7,480 bases of DNA from Desulfarculus sp. (lineage in GTDB: Bacteria; Desulfobacterota; Desulfarculia; Desulfarculales; Desulfarculaceae), in assembly GCA_020216625.1 (NCBI GenBank), contig JAIUYB010000093.1, positions 1 to 7,480 of the forward strand, read 5' to 3'. The notes below the pieces were generated by a model. That model was given only the letters and a program-made list of their open reading frames with translations, was not told where the DNA came from and searched no databases. How positions within the stretch are numbered: the first letter of the stretch is position 1; every line of letters starts with the position of its first letter. Positions 6,163 to 7,480 of the stretch are shown here, piece after piece. The translations under genes were made by a program, and so were the position numbers.

Positions 6163-6192
6163 ATTATATGGCCAAAACCGGCCGCCGCCCAA
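6163..6192 (-). promoter_or_regulatory. Candidate promoter of the nit-AI-2E-glgC-chrB-like cluster
   Basis: On the minus strand a perfect TATAAT (6168-6163) lies 18 bases after TTGGGC (6192-6187), three of six matches to a -35. Initiation about seven bases downstream would fall at or next to the ATG at 6155, leaving almost no leader. Confidence 0.45.
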
Positions 6193-6215
6193 GCCCAAAG
6201 CCGGTCCGGGCAAGG

Positions 6216-6244
6216 TTGCCCCTGGACGGGGCCTGTGCTAGCAT
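6216..6244 (+). promoter_or_regulatory. Probable promoter of the GAF-protein/HIT operon
   Basis: TTGCCC (6216-6221) and TAGCAT (6239-6244) are separated by exactly 17 bases, each with four of six consensus matches. TGC directly before the -10 (6236-6238) gives an extended -10 motif. Transcription from about 6251 would leave a leader of roughly 57 bases before the ATG at 6308. Confidence 0.55.
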
Positions 6245-6307
6245 GGCCGAGTCCGGGCCAAGCCCCGGAGGGTGGCGCTTCACCATGACTCAGGGCAAGA
6301 GGGCCGG

Positions 6308-7159
6308 ATGCTCTCCAGTCAAGAAGTGGCCGAGCTTTTGGAGCTGGCCCGGCGCAACGAGGAGATCCAGCACCGCCTGGACGAGGTGGAGGAGTTTCTC
6401 CTGGGCCACCACGACCTGGCCGGACTTTTGCGCCACCTCTGCCGCAAGATCACCCAGGTTTACCAACTGGAGCTGGTGACCCTGGTGCTGGACGCCGAGC
6501 AACCCCGGCTGAGCCAGACCCTGGAGGGCTATCCGGCCTGCGACCTGCCGGCGGGAGTCTCCACCCAGCCCCGCAAGGAGTTGCGCCTGCTGCTGGGCGA
6601 TCTCGAGCGCCCCTTCCTCAGCAACCGCCCCACCCCCGAGTTGCGCCAGTGCTTTTTCCCCGGCGCCACCTTCCTTGGTTCCCTGGCGGTGATGCCGCTC
6701 TGGGTGCGGGGCGAGTTCCTGGGCTGCCTGAACCTGGGCTCGGAGTCCCTGCAGCGCTATCAGCCCGGCCTGGAGACCCACTTCCTGGAGCGCCTGGGAC
6801 GCAAGACCGCCGCCGGCCTGGACGCCGCCCTGCTCTTGGAGCAGGCCCGGGGCCTGGAGCGGCGCGAGGCGGCGGTGGAGATGGCCGGGGCGGCCTGCCA
6901 CGAGCTGGCCCAACCCTTGACCACCCTCACCCTGCAGATCGAAGTGCTCCTGCGGGCCATGCCGGCCAGCGACCCTCTCAGCGAGAAGCTGCGCGCGGTG
7001 CTGGCCAACGCCGAGCGCCTGGGCGAGCAGGTCCAGCGCATCGGCCAGGTCAAGAACTACGTCACCCGTCCCTTCGCTCAGGGCCTGCGCATCATCGACA
7101 TGGAGGCCGCCTGCGACCCACCGGGTCAAAACCTTCGCGCCGAGGAGGAGCTGGCATGA
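6308..7159 (+). CDS. GAF/DUF484-like sensor with HisKA-like phosphoacceptor helix, no ATPase domain
   Basis: A 283-residue cytoplasmic protein. Residues about 4-35 form a charged amphipathic helix, likely coiled coil. Residues about 35-180 resemble the GAF-type DUF484 fold, notably LGSLAVMPLWVRGEFLGCLNLGS (123-145), then the RYQPGLETHFLERLG stretch. Residues about 185-250 resemble a histidine-kinase dimerisation helix pair with H198 in CHELAQPLTTL, the usual place of the phosphorylated histidine. The protein ends in TRPFAQGLRIIDMEAA and a short tail, with no N, G1 or G2 boxes of an ATP-binding domain. It could therefore take or pass phosphate, or dimerise, but cannot phosphorylate itself. The ATG at 6308 has GAGGG four bases upstream. 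An in-frame GTG at 6272 directly abuts GGAGG and is unlikely. The stop overlaps the HIT gene as ATGA. The domain reading is firm; the function is inference. Confidence 0.8.
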   Translation: MLSSQEVAELLELARRNEEIQHRLDEVEEFLLGHHDLAGLLRHLCRKITQVYQLELVTLVLDAEQPRLSQTLEGYPACDLPAGVSTQPRKELRLLLGDLERPFLSNRPTPELRQCFFPGATFLGSLAVMPLWVRGEFLGCLNLGSESLQRYQPGLETHFLERLGRKTAAGLDAALLLEQARGLERREAAVEMAGAACHELAQPLTTLTLQIEVLLRAMPASDPLSEKLRAVLANAERLGEQVQRIGQVKNYVTRPFAQGLRIIDMEAACDPPGQNLRAEEELA

Positions 7160-7480
7160 GCGAAGACTGCATCTTCTGCCAAATCGTTAACAAGAAGATC
7201 CCCGCCTTTCGCATCTACGAGGACGAACGCAGCCTGGCCATCGCCGACATCAACCCGGTGACCGAGGGGCACGTGCTGGTGCTGCCCAAGAACCACGCCG
7301 CCACCCTGATGGAGCTGACCCCGGGGGACATCGCGGCGGTGCACCAGGCCAGCCAGAAGGTGGCCCAGGCCCTGATGAAATCGCTGAAACCGGGCGGAAT
7401 CGCGGTGTTGCAGCTCAACGGCGCCGCCGCCGGCCAGGTGGTGATGCACTATCACATCCACCTGATTCCCCGCAACCCGC
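7156..7480 (+). CDS. HIT-family nucleotide-binding hydrolase (partial, C-terminus beyond window)
   Basis: A histidine-triad protein of the Hint-like branch. Such enzymes cleave nucleoside phosphoramidates or related adenylylated compounds through a covalent histidine-nucleotide intermediate, in the cytoplasm. The 108 complete codons cover most of a domain of usually about 110-140 residues: CIFCQI (5-10, with the C5/C8 pair often zinc-binding in this branch), DINPVTEGHVLVLPKNH (31-47), LNGAAAGQVVMHYHIHLIPR (87-106). H98-x-H100-x-H102 is the triad and H100 the expected nucleophile. The ATG overlaps the stop of the upstream sensor gene (ATGA), and GGAGG lies seven to nine bases before it, so the two genes are probably co-expressed. 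The natural substrate is not deducible. Confidence 0.94.
   Translation, partial: MSEDCIFCQIVNKKIPAFRIYEDERSLAIADINPVTEGHVLVLPKNHAATLMELTPGDIAAVHQASQKVAQALMKSLKPGGIAVLQLNGAAAGQVVMHYHIHLIPRNP

Noticed and set aside
6285..6479. ATG at 6285 as the start of a gene in another frame
   Set aside because: The frame ends at 6479, shows no domain, and overlaps the well-supported sensor gene starting at 6308.
6290..7129. 279-codon minus-strand open frame opposite the GAF protein gene
   Set aside because: A glutamine/glycine/leucine-rich antisense shadow; the plus strand has a good ribosome site, recognisable domains and a coupled downstream gene.

Overview
The window is GC-rich, gene-dense bacterial chromosomal DNA. 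Its contents fit an anaerobic deltaproteobacterium (Desulfobacterota-like). That placement is an inference from the protein flavours: a histidine-type sulfide-dependent Thi4, a class I beta aminotransferase, and a DUF484/GAF plus HisKA-like protein. Nothing in the sequence fixes the species. There are nine protein genes, two of them cut by the window edges, one TPP riboswitch and one strong terminator. I see no tRNA, rRNA, CRISPR array, insertion sequence or prophage, and no gene-free stretch longer than about 150 bases.

Layout. Bases 1-773 (minus) hold the N-terminal two-thirds of a PLP-dependent aspartate-type aminotransferase. Bases 879-1259 (minus) hold a small stand-alone PilZ domain protein. 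A divergent intergenic region follows, with a promoter facing each way. Rightward lies a TPP riboswitch (about 1392-1488) with its expression platform, then thi4 (1580-2362), closed by an intrinsic terminator (2382-2416). Convergent to thi4 is a tightly packed minus-strand cluster, transcribed from about 6160 down to 2438: a Nit1-type amidohydrolase, an AI-2E family membrane protein, glgC, and a stand-alone ChrB C-terminal-domain protein. Gaps in this cluster are 2 and 3 bases, plus one 4-base ATGA overlap. Divergent from it, on the plus strand, are a GAF/DUF484 protein ending in a kinase-like phosphoacceptor helix (6308-7159) and, overlapping it by ATGA, a HIT-family protein cut by the right edge.

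How the parts work together. thi4 looks like a self-contained regulon: sigma70-type promoter, thiamine-pyrophosphate sensor, sequestering RNA fold, one gene, terminator. The minus-strand cluster mixes glycogen precursor synthesis (ADP-glucose), metabolite repair (Nit1-type amidase), a transporter-like protein and a ChrB-type protein, with no obvious single pathway. The plus-strand pair couples a signalling protein that lacks an ATPase domain to a nucleotide-binding HIT hydrolase.

No plainly new multi-gene system is visible. The observations most worth a second look are the RNA switch in front of thi4, where one 8-base segment can pair with either the aptamer or the Shine-Dalgarno, and the phosphoacceptor protein without a catalytic domain.
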